Positions 9,645 to 20,527 of a stretch of DNA of 64,000 nt are shown one piece after another. The DNA comes from Trichobilharzia regenti (lineage: Eukaryota > Platyhelminthes > Trematoda > Strigeidida > Schistosomatidae): positions 83,426,903 through 83,490,902 of the forward strand of contig OX235262.1 of NCBI GenBank assembly GCA_944472135.2, written 5' to 3'. A program made the translations under genes and the position numbers. Position 1 is the first letter of the stretch. Every line of letters starts with the position of its first letter. Below the pieces are notes generated by a model. It saw only the letters and a list, made by a program, of their open reading frames with translations. It searched no databases and had not been told where the DNA came from.

Positions 9645-10394
9645 CTGACAGTAGGCATGATTTCCTGTTGCCTTATGTGCTTCATCAAAGATAAGCAAAC
9701 GTATAGAGCTAGCAGGACATACACCAGCTTGTAAATCATTCATCAACACTTGAGGTGTCAAGAATAAAACTCGATAAGTGGACCAGATTGCTTTTCGCTT
9801 AGGTTGTGCTATCGATCCAGTCAACTCGATAATACTGTCTTGAAAAGGACCAATAAAATCTGAACATGAAGTAAACTGTTGTGTGACAAGCGGTCTAGTT
9901 GGTGCCATAAAAACAGATATGCCTGTTGGGTACCATCGAAAAAAATTGTACATAGCCACAGCAGCAATAAATGTTTTTCCCAGACCTGTAGGTAAGCATA
10001 CAAGAGTGTTTTTGTACAAGCATTGTTCAATAATATTCAACTGATACTTGCGTAGATTTGCATCAGTCGGATAAATCCATGTCTCGCCAGCATCGACATC
10101 AAACCCTTCTAAATGTTCTGAATCATTAGCTGTAGGCTGATATAAGACAGGTGGTCTTTTCAAGGCATCATTAATGAATTGTTCATTTTCATGACTTTCA
10201 TTCACATGTGAATTAATATTGGATTGTGGATTGTCAGTATACTCATCCAGAACATTAGCCAAAACAGCATCATCAGAATCGATTGATTTAAAGGTTTTTG
10301 AAGAAGAATTTAAAGTATTTACATGATTATTAGCATTATTTGAATGAGAAGAAAGTAGACTAGTCCAAGACTGTAGCAAGGAAGTTTGTTTCAT
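9645..10394 (-). CDS. FANCM: FANCM/Hef-type DNA helicase, first coding exon
   Basis: FANCM is an SF2 DNA translocase that remodels stalled replication forks and anchors the Fanconi anaemia core complex in the nucleus. This exon encodes exactly 250 codons from ATG at 10394. The N-terminus (residues 2-10, KQTSLLQSW) resembles the short conserved start of animal FANCM. After an acidic, low-complexity linker the helicase begins near residue 105: Walker A PTGLGKT at 135-141 with K140, motif Ia MAPTRPLVTQQ, then DEAH at 237-240. The exon ends with CAG directly before GTATGC, a consensus donor at 9644. The next exon, which would carry the SAT motif, is not found to the left, so the gene is partial here. 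Upstream, stop codons close the frame within about 16 bases of the ATG. Confidence 0.85.
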
Positions 10395-10433
10395 AAACAA
10401 TGGATATGATTAATATTGACTTGAGAAACCTAG
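10395..10433 (-). promoter_or_regulatory. FANCM 5' leader with candidate splice acceptor
   Basis: On the minus strand a pyrimidine-rich TTTCTCCTGTCTAG ends at 10430, 35 bases before the ATG. This looks like a 3' splice site, either for a 5' leader intron or for spliced-leader trans-splicing as known in flatworms. The sequence cannot tell which. Confidence 0.4.
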
Positions 10434-10549
10434 ACAGGAGAAATATTAAAATTAAAATAAAACATAAAATACGAGTTCATGCGAAACAATTGGTTGGCAT
10501 GTTATAAACTGCAAAAATAGCTCAATTCGTCCATGTAATTATTATGTTC

Positions 10550-10895
10550 ATGAATGACTAATTTAAGTAATGAAGATATTATTGGTGAGGTAAAGTCAGT
10601 AGTAAGTACGTTGGCCGTAGATTGTTGGCTGAAGAGGCGAAGTCGACCAATAAGGTTGTGAAACTGCATCGAATAAGATGAATAGGACACTTTATACGCA
10701 TGCAAGACTATCGGCCTTCCTCGTCTACCCATGTTAACCGACATAAAATTGGGTTGAAAGGAAGTTAAGGGTGATAAAACCAAAACACATCATCAATTTA
10801 TGACGCTTTTGGTCATGTAGGGAAGTGTAAACTGTCTGGTTGGGGTCCCAAGACGCTAAGAACCAATGACTAGAGAATATTGGTGATATGGCTCA
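10550..10895 (+). pseudogene. RTE-like family 2 LINE 3' fragment, degenerate
   Basis: Diverged copy of the element at 37225-37800. It shares a region that reads like the RWLGHVL block of RTE C-termini (here GCGAAGTCGACC to TATACGCATG) and the 3' marker CTGGTTGGGGTCCCAAGACG at about 10837-10856. Its continuation appears at about 11230-11385, with tRNA-like SINEs in between. Confidence 0.5.
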
Positions 10896-10904
10896 CATCA
10901 CTAG

Positions 10905-10985
10905 TTGAAGAGGGATTCGAACTCTTGTCCCAATGCCTGAAATTCGAAAAACTTGGACTAATGAGCCGCAGTATATTATACTTGC
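10905..10985 (-). repeat. tRNA-like SINE head
   Basis: On the minus strand GGCTCATTAG and GAGTTCGAATCCC act as A- and B-box-like motifs. It splits the LINE fragment. Confidence 0.45.
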
Positions 10986-11035
10986 ATACCTCAACGATGC
11001 AGAAAATTACCGCTAACTAAAACACATGTAAGGGT

Positions 11036-11230
11036 GTCGGTGGTTCAACGGTAGCGTGCTTGCCAGCCACATGGGCTGTCGGAGTTCGAAACCTGACCGA
11101 TGCACTCTCAACCCCCACCTAATTTACTAGCCCGGAAAAGAGGGTATGTTGGGTGTAAGGCTAGAAACCCCACCCGGTGAAAGACAAAACATCAGCCACT
11201 GGAGAAGATACATTCACTGTGTATGATCTC
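11036..11230 (+). mobile_element. SINE-B copy
   Basis: Head GTGTCGGTGGTTCAACGGTA, B box GAGTTCGAAACC, body GGGTGTAAGGCTAGAAACCC. The 3' tail is diverged. Inserted inside LINE family 2 sequence. Confidence 0.55.
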
Positions 11231-11385
11231 TTAAATCCATTAAATTCTCATTATTTCCTCTCTCGTAAGTTTCCGTTTATTACACTTTCTTTACCTTTAT
11301 ATGTCCTTTAGTAGGGTGTGGCAACTTGAACTACTGCACTTTTGTACAAAGTTTTATCTTGAAAATGCAGTTCAGTTCATCAATT
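11230..11385 (+). repeat. LINE family 2 3' UTR remnant
   Basis: Contains GTGTGGCAACTTGAACTACT and CAAAGTTTTATCTTGAAAA, diverged from the family 3' end seen at 16520, 17455 and 37725. Confidence 0.5.
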
Positions 11386-11631
11386 TAGACAATTGATATT
11401 TGTGAAATGAGCTTTGATCAATTATTAAATAAATTAAGAAACTGTTTTCGAATTAATGAAAAACTGTTTCTATATACTGGCATCTCATTTATGAATGATT
11501 CACTTTTTAAAGTACTATTCAATGACGATCATCAGAAGACATTTTAATTAAATAAACAAATTATAATTGGAATATTATGACCAACCCCCTGCCCCTCCCC
11601 CACCGAAATATTAGTTTTCAAATATATGACC

Positions 11632-12075
11632 TTCCATTATGAGTAAAATTTGTTTTGATGAAGTCTCACAGTGTTATACAGTAAGGTTTACTGATGACCA
11701 AGTTTCGAGCACAATTTGTCGCCGCTCATAATCATATCAAGGTAATCACACAACTCTCTAACTTCCTTTATATAATTCCATGCCATTTTTCATCGCTTGA
11801 TTTGATTGGCAGTAGTATTCTCCATATTTCCGGAATGAGTGATGAGTCATTCCTATTGCATGTGTTGGGTGTAGACTCGATGACTCAATGAACAAGGATT
11901 CAGTAATCAACCTCTCTCTCTCCGCCTACCTAGATTACTTTTTAGAATTTTAACCCTCTCCCACCCTATTGTGTGGTTGTGTGTTAATGCATTGCAATTA
12001 CTGAGTTTTTTTTTTTCCTAAATTACTTATCTTCTCGGGGTCAACCATTCTTAGCTTGGCTAAATTCTTATGTTC
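11632..12075 (-). repeat. Left inverted arm (copy of PLE 3' end)
   Basis: Reverse complement of 13023-13464. It includes the last codons of the GIY-YIG domain read on the minus strand plus the 3' untranslated region. An open frame of 65 codons here has an identical twin on the other arm and is unlikely to be a real gene. Confidence 0.88.
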
Positions 12076-12079
12076 TTAT

Positions 12080-12700
12080 AAGGCATTAGAAGCAGTCAAA
12101 AAAGAACTAACTACAGATCCTGAACTCACTCATAACACGAAGCTGTCCATTGAAGAAATTATTTGAGGAATTTAGTTATGCCTCACGTCTACTATCTTTA
12201 AATTCCAAGGTGAAATATATAGGCAAAGAGGTGTAGCGATGGGATCACCAATATCTCCTATTGTAGCAGATATATTTATGGACAGCTGGGAAAATATGGC
12301 TCTTAATACACTTAATCTTACTCCAAAAATATGGTGGAGATATGTGGATTACACTTTCACAGTGTTAAAAACAGAACATATCTCTAGCTTCTTGACACAC
12401 ATAAACTCACTAGTGGAGGGAATAAAATTCATGTTTGAATCGGAAAATGAACAAGGAGAATTAGCTGTCAGATTGCAAAATAGAACGAATAGAAGGTAAA
12501 CTGCACACTAGTGTTTATAAAAAACCAACTCATTCTAATAGATAATTAGACTTTAATTCATCTCATCCGTTAACTGTTGAGACATGCTTAGTTAAGTGTC
12601 TAAAAAACCGAGCAGTAGCACTAAATTGCACGAGAAAAGACCTAAATGATGAAATAAAACAGATATAAGAAGCGTCGATATCAAATAACTATCCTATAAA
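12080..12700 (+). pseudogene. Penelope-like reverse transcriptase, partial
   Basis: Reads GVAMGSPISPIVADIFM, the Penelope RT signature, then RYVDYTF at about 12340-12360 where RYVDDTF is usual; the second catalytic aspartate is tyrosine here. Upstream, 12080-12215 gives the preceding RT segment interrupted by stops. Downstream, the VYKKPTHSNR region continues in another frame after about 12470. The N-terminal half is missing. Confidence 0.8.
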
Positions 12701-12839
12701 TTTCATCAGGTAGATCACTAAAGGCCAAAAACAAAATAATAATGGTGAAACTAGTAATGATTAAATAAATAAGAATGAATACAAGGCATCTACTGTTATA
12801 CGATATAAGGAGGGGACATCTGAGACCCTATGTAAGATT

Positions 12840-13112
12840 TTGAATAAAGCAGGAATTAGAGTGGCATTCAAACCTACAAATTCACTCAAGGACAAGCTCT
12901 GTAGGTTAAAGAACCCAGCTGACCCAATTAGACAAAATAATATAATTTACAAAATACCATGCAATGATTGTGAGGTCAACTACATAGGCCAAACTAGTAG
13001 GTCAGGGGTACTCAGACTGTTGGAACATAAGAATTTAGCCAAGCTAAGAATGGTTGACCCCGAGAAGATAAGTAATTTAGGAAAAAAAAACTCAGTAATT
13101 GCAATGCATTAA
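12840..13112 (+). pseudogene. Penelope-like GIY-YIG endonuclease domain
   Basis: An open segment with YKIPCNDCEVNYIGQTSR: the GIY-YIG pair in its Penelope form, with the CxxC-like cysteines and a following EHK. In Penelope elements this domain makes the nick that primes reverse transcription. The frame runs on into the right arm and stops at 13112. It is separated from the RT by stops. Confidence 0.8.
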
Positions 13113-13464
13113 CACACAACCACACAATAGGGTGGGAGAGGGTTAAAATTCTAAAAAGTAATCTAGGTAGGCGGAGAGAGAGAGGTTGATTACTGAATCC
13201 TTGTTCATTGAGTCATCGAGTCTACACCCAACACATGCAATAGGAATGACTCATCACTCATTCCGGAAATATGGAGAATACTACTGCCAATCAAATCAAG
13301 CGATGAAAAATGGCATGGAATTATATAAAGGAAGTTAGAGAGTTGTGTGATTACCTTGATATGATTATGAGCGGCGACAAATTGTGCTCGAAACTTGGTC
13401 ATCAGTAAACCTTACTGTATAACACTGTGAGACTTTATCAAAACAAATTTTACCCATAATGGAA
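13023..13464 (+). repeat. Right inverted arm, PLE 3' end and UTR
   Basis: Holds the end of the GIY-YIG frame and the 3' UTR. A (TA)n run follows at about 13541-13559. Confidence 0.88.
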
Positions 13465-13859
13465 TTATACTCTACCACAGTGCACAAGTTTTATTCTTAT
13501 ATATATGTGATCTTCCCTTTGACCACAATTTCTACTCAACTATATATATATATATATATTAGATTGTAAGGTTACACGTTGGTATGTTATATTTTTAAAT
13601 GCATAAATAGACTGAATGTATTGCTACGTTCAAGCATACTGAAGGCATAGTTAATACTACTACAAAAAATATGAGACTAAAGGTTAATATGGTATGATTT
13701 TATCTATTCAGAAGTAAAGATAGTGTAAAATGAGAAATGTGAATATAAGTCGAATTGAATACAATACGAAAACAAGAGGAATGCATATTGTTATTTAATT
13801 TAAAAAGATCACGGTATAACAAAATATGGATGACACAGATTTCAAGCTCGGATGAAGAT

Positions 13860-14065
13860 ATACTCATTAGATGGTTGGAGACAATCGGTAAGAAGCCTTC
13901 GACCTAGGTTTCGTGGTAGTTGGCACTCATCAGCAAGGCGTATCTGCAACCTTGAAGGAACTCATGTCCCTTCTGAGATTCGAACCCGTGTCAACCAGTG
14001 CTGCAGTCAGAGACTGGTAGAATTCAGTCTGCACCGATGATAGGACTAGACACATTACACTAGTT
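13860..14065 (-). mobile_element. Hammerhead SINE, type C
   Basis: On the minus strand: B box GGTTCGAATCTC, then CATGAGTTCCTTC, a hammerhead motif, and a tail CCGATTGTCTCCAACCATC. Related units lie at 46600, 52815 and 53059. The A-box region is replaced by other repeat sequence. Confidence 0.65.
13895..13939 (-). ncRNA. Hammerhead ribozyme, intact core (type C)
   Basis: Read on the minus strand: stem I GCCTTG with GAAGGC (five pairs, G-G clash at the inner position), core CTGATGA, stem II GTG/CAC with a C-C clash at its loop end, GAAA, stem III CCTAGG, cleavage expected after GTC. All invariant core bases are present. The stem I clash may weaken folding. Confidence 0.65.
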
Positions 14066-14586
14066 ACTGACTAGTGTGCAATCAAAATATACTCATTATA
14101 TGTTCATACATCAACACATTCTATGTTATAGGCATAAACTTCCAAACGTACAATGCTTTAAATTTCTTAATCTCAAGGTAGATGATGACGTTCGACTATG
14201 AAGGGAGTGCCGACAAAATGCGTTCAGTCAATGAAAGCAGTTTGTCGATTTGACTGACCAGGAATGAAACCACATCAGCTTACTGATTACTTGACATTAT
14301 AGTGAAACAGTTTGAACCACCTATTATAATGATCTGTGTAGTCAACATTGACAGAAAAATTACTTAAGAAACGTTAAGATTAAAAGTAATCACTTTCATG
14401 ATGTGAGAATTTTGCATTTCACTACAATTCAGAGGATAAACTCATATTGTTTAGTTAATAAAGTTAAGATGGAAGCAAAACGGAATGTGTACAACACTAT
14501 ACGTCAAAGCTTACTTTCACTTGAAGTAAAGTTACCTCAGAAAACAGAAAAAGGTTAAATTCCTCAAAAAAAAGTTTTTTGAGATT

Positions 14587-14785
14587 CTCTTCTGTCGGAT
14601 TTCCGATAGACGTGACAATACTCTAAAAAAAGTCAGTTATCGTGGTGTAACCGACTGGGATGCATATCTCCTTGATGGTCTAAAGAAAATTGGCAAAACT
14701 CATAACGGTTATCGTCATGATGTAAGCTACTCACGTTATTTTAGGAGTCTGAAGGTTGTCATACTGTTGATGGAACAAGTGTAAC
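14587..14785 (+). other. Unassigned open stretch
   Basis: About 65 codons open in one frame, reading ...GVTDWDAYLLDGLKKIGK... up to a stop at about 14782, with amino acid composition that looks coding. I do not recognise a family. No convincing splice sites or start were found. It may be an exon remnant or part of an old repeat. The surrounding 14.1-16.5 kb otherwise holds nothing I can name. Confidence 0.25.
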
Positions 14786-16519
14786 AACAATATGGTGTTT
14801 CTGTTAGACAATGGGCAAGCCAGTTATACTCCTTTCTCACTCCAAAAAAATGGGTTAGTGATACTCAACCCCAAATATCGTATACCCTGATACACCTAAC
14901 AGCAGTTCGTACTAGGCAATATAGTTCTTCGAACAGAAGAAGCTACAAAAATCTGAATATCTTCAAACATAACACATGTGACTAACCTCAAGCACAACTC
15001 TCTTAGAATCTGTGATTCAAAAAAGAGATATCGATTAAGAAATAGCAGCAGCTTAAACGCTTCCATCAGCATATAAAACCGACTACTTAAACACCTAATA
15101 AACGAGATACTCACCATCGCCCATTATTATTATTGTGATATCTCATATATTTTTCTTCAACTCCGGTCCATTTTGCAAGCACTGTTGACGAAATAATACA
15201 GTCAAACCCTAACTGAGACCATCAGAACCACCATACCAACTTCATATCCTTGCGTCTGAATCCTATGGTAAATTAGACAATAGCCGAACAACCCTACCAG
15301 CATCGTTAACTTTGAACATGATGATGGAGACATTATCGTACTAGGGGGAATGATAGATCACGCTGACATAAATCATTAATGTAGATGCTCACTTGACTAC
15401 TGCTAATTTTGGAGTAAGTCACTTGCTTCACACCATGAGTTAGTCTATATTACATGCATTACAGTGCCTGAATGCCTAGAACAATGAAATAACTGAAAGG
15501 TTTATTTGCTCAACTCATGGACGAAAATATCAAATATGCATCTTTTTAAAGTTGGTTAGTCATGAGTATCTGAATACAACAGCGATGTTTAACCTGCAGA
15601 TGCTTACCAACATATTCAATGTATTGTAAAAACAGTGGGGAAGACAACTGATAGTCTGTAAATGAAAACTATTGAGGGGTAATGAATAACTGATGTTTAG
15701 CAGAATTGAAAGACAGCAGCACTAAATGATACCCGTCAACTATACAGACTTAATGAGATGGGCACAAGAAAAGCTACGGTAAGTGAAACGATCTCCACAA
15801 GCGTCTAGACTGTTGTAAACAACACTTCGAGGGACAGTTCAGGTGACCTATAATATCCCTATATCTCATCGCAACACGAATAATGAGTGATCATTGGAGC
15901 CGCAACCTTGGTAATTGTAAAAACTGTCTCAAAGTTTAAACGAAGCAAAGCAACCGCTACTGATGGCTTTACTTAAGTGGTGCCCAAAGCGGTGATTGGA
16001 AGCTATTGACCAAATAACCCAATTTTCCAGATCAGGTAAGCTCTATTCACTTCCCTCTTGTGTGAGAAAAACAAATCAATCGAACCAAGGAGCATTTATC
16101 ACCTTGAAGCGACTGGACGATGTGCTACACATGACTACTCACTAATCGCCTCAACGTATCCAGTTACCAACCCTCCCCCCGTTCACGCGCCATGGAATGT
16201 TCTCACAAAAGTGAAAAAAGAAATGAGAATGTTCATTACTTATCAGAGAAACTGTGGACACAGAGGTACACTTATGGGAGCTGAAAAGTCCTAATTCCCA
16301 ATCTCTGATCCATATAGCCTCCAGAATCCGAAAGGATCGAATGGCGTATGAATCAGTTTCGGTCAACAGTAACCATGGGGAGACAGCCCCTGACGGTGCC
16401 CTCCTGATCAGACTCTGATTAAAAAGCTGGGAGAGTGATCATCTAAAGAAGCAGTGGCTTCGATCTGGGCATCCGTGCAGTAAGTATCTCAGCCCTCGCA
16501 CGAATCATGGAACAACAAT

Positions 16520-16610
16520 CAGTAGGAAACTGTGGCGACTTGAACTTCCGCACATTTGTGCAAAGTTCTATGTCGAAAACAGACAGACAGACAGACAGGA
16601 AACTAATCAC
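16520..16610 (+). repeat. LINE family 2 3' end
   Basis: CTGTGGCGACTTGAACTTCC then GTGCAAAGTTCTATGTCGAA and a (CAGA)n run. It is the same 3' end as at 17455-17515. Confidence 0.6.
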
Positions 16611-17224
16611 ATGCAGACCATCATAGACTATTTTTCCAATCATATATTTAGCAATTTGATCCTTTTTATTTTATTTTTATGTACAAAGTGTTTTGTCTTA
16701 TTTGCAACTTCGTGTTTCCTGGTATTCCCAGTAGTTTACCATTGTTTAGAACCTCAGCCCATCTGTACCGTTCCGAGTTAGTTAATTATCTTCAGAATAT
16801 TGGTCTCCAATGATATATCTAACACAGCTATTCTAAGATCACGTACCACGCTCAAGCCTGCCACCTACAACGTTTGCTCCAAGATACGAATCTGACCAGA
16901 ACCCTGAAAGCTTCGCTAATGCTGCATTCTGCATCATAAAACTCGCATATAAGTTACCAGTGATATGCTTCAAATATTCCCCTACCCGCAAGTTCGAACA
17001 TGTACCACACGCACTTATCTGGAGATTCTATTGCATCGACATCCGACTTAGCTGCTGCTGATATCGCACTAAACGCTACAGCCGAAGCTATATTACTCGG
17101 CTGAATCTTTATTAATCGTTTATGTGCTGAGAAACTAGGCTATACCATATTTGGAAACAACCGATCAGGGAAGCGTTGCTTACTCAGCATTTCTGTGTAT
17201 GCACCAAAATAGTTCTGCCAAATA

Positions 17225-17520
17225 GTTCCAGCACTCAAAGTCATCAGTTACAGTGCTCCAATTGGAAACAATTGGTGACATGGCTCAAAATCGTTCTCAG
17301 TGGCGCGGATGCATCCACTCCTTGTGACTTATGATCTCCAATGAAACTTTTATTTTTCTTTATTACTCCTTTGTCTCACCCCTCTGCTCACTGTTTCTAT
17401 TATGCTTTTCTTGTACTTTCTTCTCTTACTTCGCGTGCTACACGGAGTGTGGCGACTTGGACTTCCGCACATTTGTGCAAAGTTCTATGTCGAAAACAGA
17501 CAGACAGACAGACAGTGCTC
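17225..17520 (+). repeat. LINE family 2 3' UTR
   Basis: Shares with 37530-37790 the string of markers GGAAACAATTGGTGA, GGCTCAAAATCGTTCTCA, GATGCATCCACTCC and GTCGAAAACAGACAG, ending in a (CAGA)n microsatellite. Two overlapping open frames here are by chance. Confidence 0.65.
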
Positions 17521-20080
17521 CATAGTCAGTTAGTACCGATTCACCAAGCGAAGCGCACATTCGAAAGGAATTCCAAGTATCGAAATGTAATGAGGCACCC
17601 AGATCAGGCAATTTACACCTATCTCCGTTTAAAAATGATGGTGAAACTCTAGCCATGGAACTAACTAGACTGTTCAGGAAAGTATGGGGAAGCGGAAATG
17701 GTCCACAAACGTGGAATGGAGCTGTTAATATACCTATCCTCAGACAAGACCTACATAATTCAAGCGACGATCACGCAGCTACTAGTCCAGTGCCAATTTC
17801 ATCTTGCTCTGCAGACTATGTAAAACGTGTGATAAACTGGTTCGCGAAGAGCCGGATGGGTTTTGTTTAGTTCATGGGTGCACTGACCACGTGATCATCC
17901 CTGAAAGACGTGAGTGGTGGTAGTGTAGATCTGCTTCTCGGGTATGAAGATAATATCGACTTTTTGTGCAATAATGAGCCTCCCGAATTGAATTTAATCA
18001 GTTGACAGTCAGTGTATGTAAGTATGGTGTGTGGTTTGCACCATCCAAGTGCAGAATACTGTTGCAAGACTGGCCTCAGTCCGTATTTGCAGTTGAACAA
18101 TTAGATGTAGGCCCGCGTATATACGTAGTTGTGTAAGTGCTGGAGATGTAATGTTGATTAGAATTCTAACAGTGAAGTTAGAGCCAAGAAAGTATAAATT
18201 AACCTAGGCCACCTCTAACACCATCACAACGTTAGCTTGACCATCAGAGGTCAGCTTTAGAAAGCTTCGATTAACGTAGTCCTCCTACACTCAGCATCTT
18301 CAAGATGAGGACATGGGAAAACCGTGTGTGTTTGACCACCGCTGCAGCCATAAAATTGTTTGTGTCCGATGACATTATCATGTAAGTAATTCTGATACCT
18401 AATGGCGTGTTTGAACACTGTAGACTATCTTCCATGAAGTTAACATCTTGAAACACCGGCTTCCGTGTCTTCGACATATGCTGTGAATGATGCGACAGCA
18501 TCTCCCATGCCGTTAGCTGTTTGCTAGCCCTGAGATTGAGTAAGAAGAATGGAGAGGTGGTCAGCCCACGACGTGGCACCATAGGGTGGTGATGGTGTTA
18601 GATTAGTTTTTTAGTGGGCCAGGGATCCCTGGGTTGGTCATAGATTTAACTCAACTGAATGGATCGAGACACTATGGATAAGAATTGTAATCAATGGCGA
18701 ACCTGCCACTAATTTTTTTCTCTTTCTGAAAGTAACATGGAGTAATGTACCTGAATGACCAACTGAGTTACAACACAGTACTTTGTACAAAAGTGTCTCA
18801 GTTTAGGTTCTCACACTCCGTGTAATACACGAGATTAGGCGAAAGAGTGGAAAGACTCAAAAGAACCATGGTAAACAGACATATGGGATAGAAAAAAAAA
18901 TAGTAACATAGAAAAAAATATAACGGTTTCGTGAAAATGAGGGATACCAGAATGAATGCATCTGAGCCATTTAGAGAGATTTTTAGTCACACCTCCAACA
19001 GTCTGCAGTCACTGGATTTTAGTATTCGGAGAATGCCAACCAGACAGTGTGCACGTTGGTGCGTGGCTCGAACCAACTATCAAGAGTTTCATGGACTTAT
19101 GACAGGTTTCGGTTTGACCATCCCTAACTACTTTCCAACCCAATCCTGCGTAGGCTGACCATCATCTTAGTGCTCCTGGTAACTGTGAATAATTGTTTTC
19201 TAGATGCTGTCCCCCATATATTCTATCTCAATTTTCCTAAAACTAACGTTTCGGCTGTCTGAGAACTGCAGCTTGTTAGACTTTAGCACCAGGTCTAGAT
19301 TATACTTATATGTATATAAATTACCGTCAGGTAATGAATTCGCTCAACATGCAACTAAGTCGACTGCTACAATTTCGTAATATCTATTGAAACTGAAACA
19401 ATTCTCAATTGACAAAAAGGAATACAGCAAGCCAAAACATGCTGTACTTACAACCCATCATGAAAAAGCCGTTAAATAAATTTACGGGTAGTCTCATATA
19501 TGATCTCTGATTCATTAGAGATTTGTTTATATAATGTGTGAGTAAAACACCATGTAAGAAAACTAAAAACGATGACTACAAATAAACAAAAATCGTTTTG
19601 TATTTGAAAAGGAGTGTACCACAACAATAATAAAATTAGATGCACTTCAACACATATATCGGTGCCACAAAATCACACTTTTTACGGGTACTCAGCGAAA
19701 ACATACCCTATATGTTAATTTTCCGAATAATTCCATCAATATTCAGTAAAACTCCGTTAAAATACGTGGCCGCCTGGTTTACAACTTTATTTTGGAATCC
19801 AATAAATGAAGCTTACGACAGAATTCCCGCGCAAGACATTATTTACCTCAAGTCCTCAGCATAATCCACAGTTTGGGGAGAAAGAACCTTGAAATCGACA
19901 AAAGCGCCAGTAAAAGCATACGACGATTACGAAAAAGACAAACAAAATTGTGCTGGATTTCGAAAGGCCTTAACCTCCACTTAAAATCACTTTCAGATGC
20001 TTCATTAATTAGCCTTATATGTGCAAGGCCATGATGAAGAAGCAGGTTCTGTCACTGCTCGTAGTGTTTTACGATGAGTT
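17521..20080. other. No identifiable gene
   Basis: Several short open frames, none with a recognisable domain. A minus-strand scrap of the LINE family 2 3' end lies at about 18780-18870 (ACTTTGTACAAAAGTG, CACACTCCGTGTA). 19.2-20.0 kb is AT-rich with no feature seen. Confidence 0.35.
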
Positions 20081-20527
20081 TTGGAATAACCAGACTAAAT
20101 CCAATAACCTGATTACGAGCTAGTATAAACCAGTCATTTCTTTTAGCTCGCTTCTTGATTGTGAGGTAGAGGTTCCAGATCTTCGGTGAGCTTCTGCGTA
20201 GTAAGTCCCGCCACTCGACTGCTTTAGCACTGGTAGACTCCAAGAGGAGTGGTGCGGGGATTGGTCAAGATGTGGTTTGTAGTATGCAGTATGTTAGGAC
20301 TGTGTTACTGCCGTGAATGGAGTTTGACCTAACTCCCGTTGGTCATTCGGTGTAGTCATAAAAGCAGAATAGTAATAATAATAATAATAGGTTGTAGTGT
20401 AGATAATATGGGTTGAGATAAGTGAAATAATAAAGGTGACCTAAGGAAAAGATAGAGTGAGAGAAGGCAGAATAGGTCGTGGGGATTTAGTTTGTACGCT
20501 TATCCATTGACAGTGTGGTTTTAAGTT
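20080..20527 (-). repeat. CR1-like 3' UTR with (AAT)n
   Basis: Shares ordered blocks with 33190-33600: ACGAGCTAGT, CTTCTGCGTAGT, GTTTGTAGTATGC, CCGTGAATGGAGTT, then the ATA repeats. This indicates a family 3' region. Confidence 0.5.

Larger units (their letters stand above)
11632..13464 (+). mobile_element. Penelope-like element fragment with self-inverted 5' end
   Basis: A 5'-truncated Penelope-like retroelement (12076-13464) whose left end is fused to an inverted copy of its own 3' end (11632-12075 against 13023-13464). The arms are about 443 bases and about 99% identical: two substitutions near the outer edge and a different A/T run length are visible. Inside are RT motifs and a GIY-YIG endonuclease, the diagnostic Penelope combination. 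Inverted partial copies of this kind are described for Penelope elements. It is inactive. Confidence 0.8.

Noticed and set aside
11694..13402. A pair of identical 65-codon genes in opposite orientation
   Set aside because: They are the two arms of the inverted Penelope end and lie in its untranslated region.
13340..13410. Hammerhead in the Penelope arm (GAAAC and CTGATGA-like words near 13390 and 11692)
   Set aside because: The core words lie on opposite strands or in the wrong order, and no stem I/II arrangement could be drawn.
17331..17656. Membrane protein in overlapping frames
   Set aside because: The hydrophobic stretch comes from the T-rich 3' UTR of LINE family 2, repeated at 37600.
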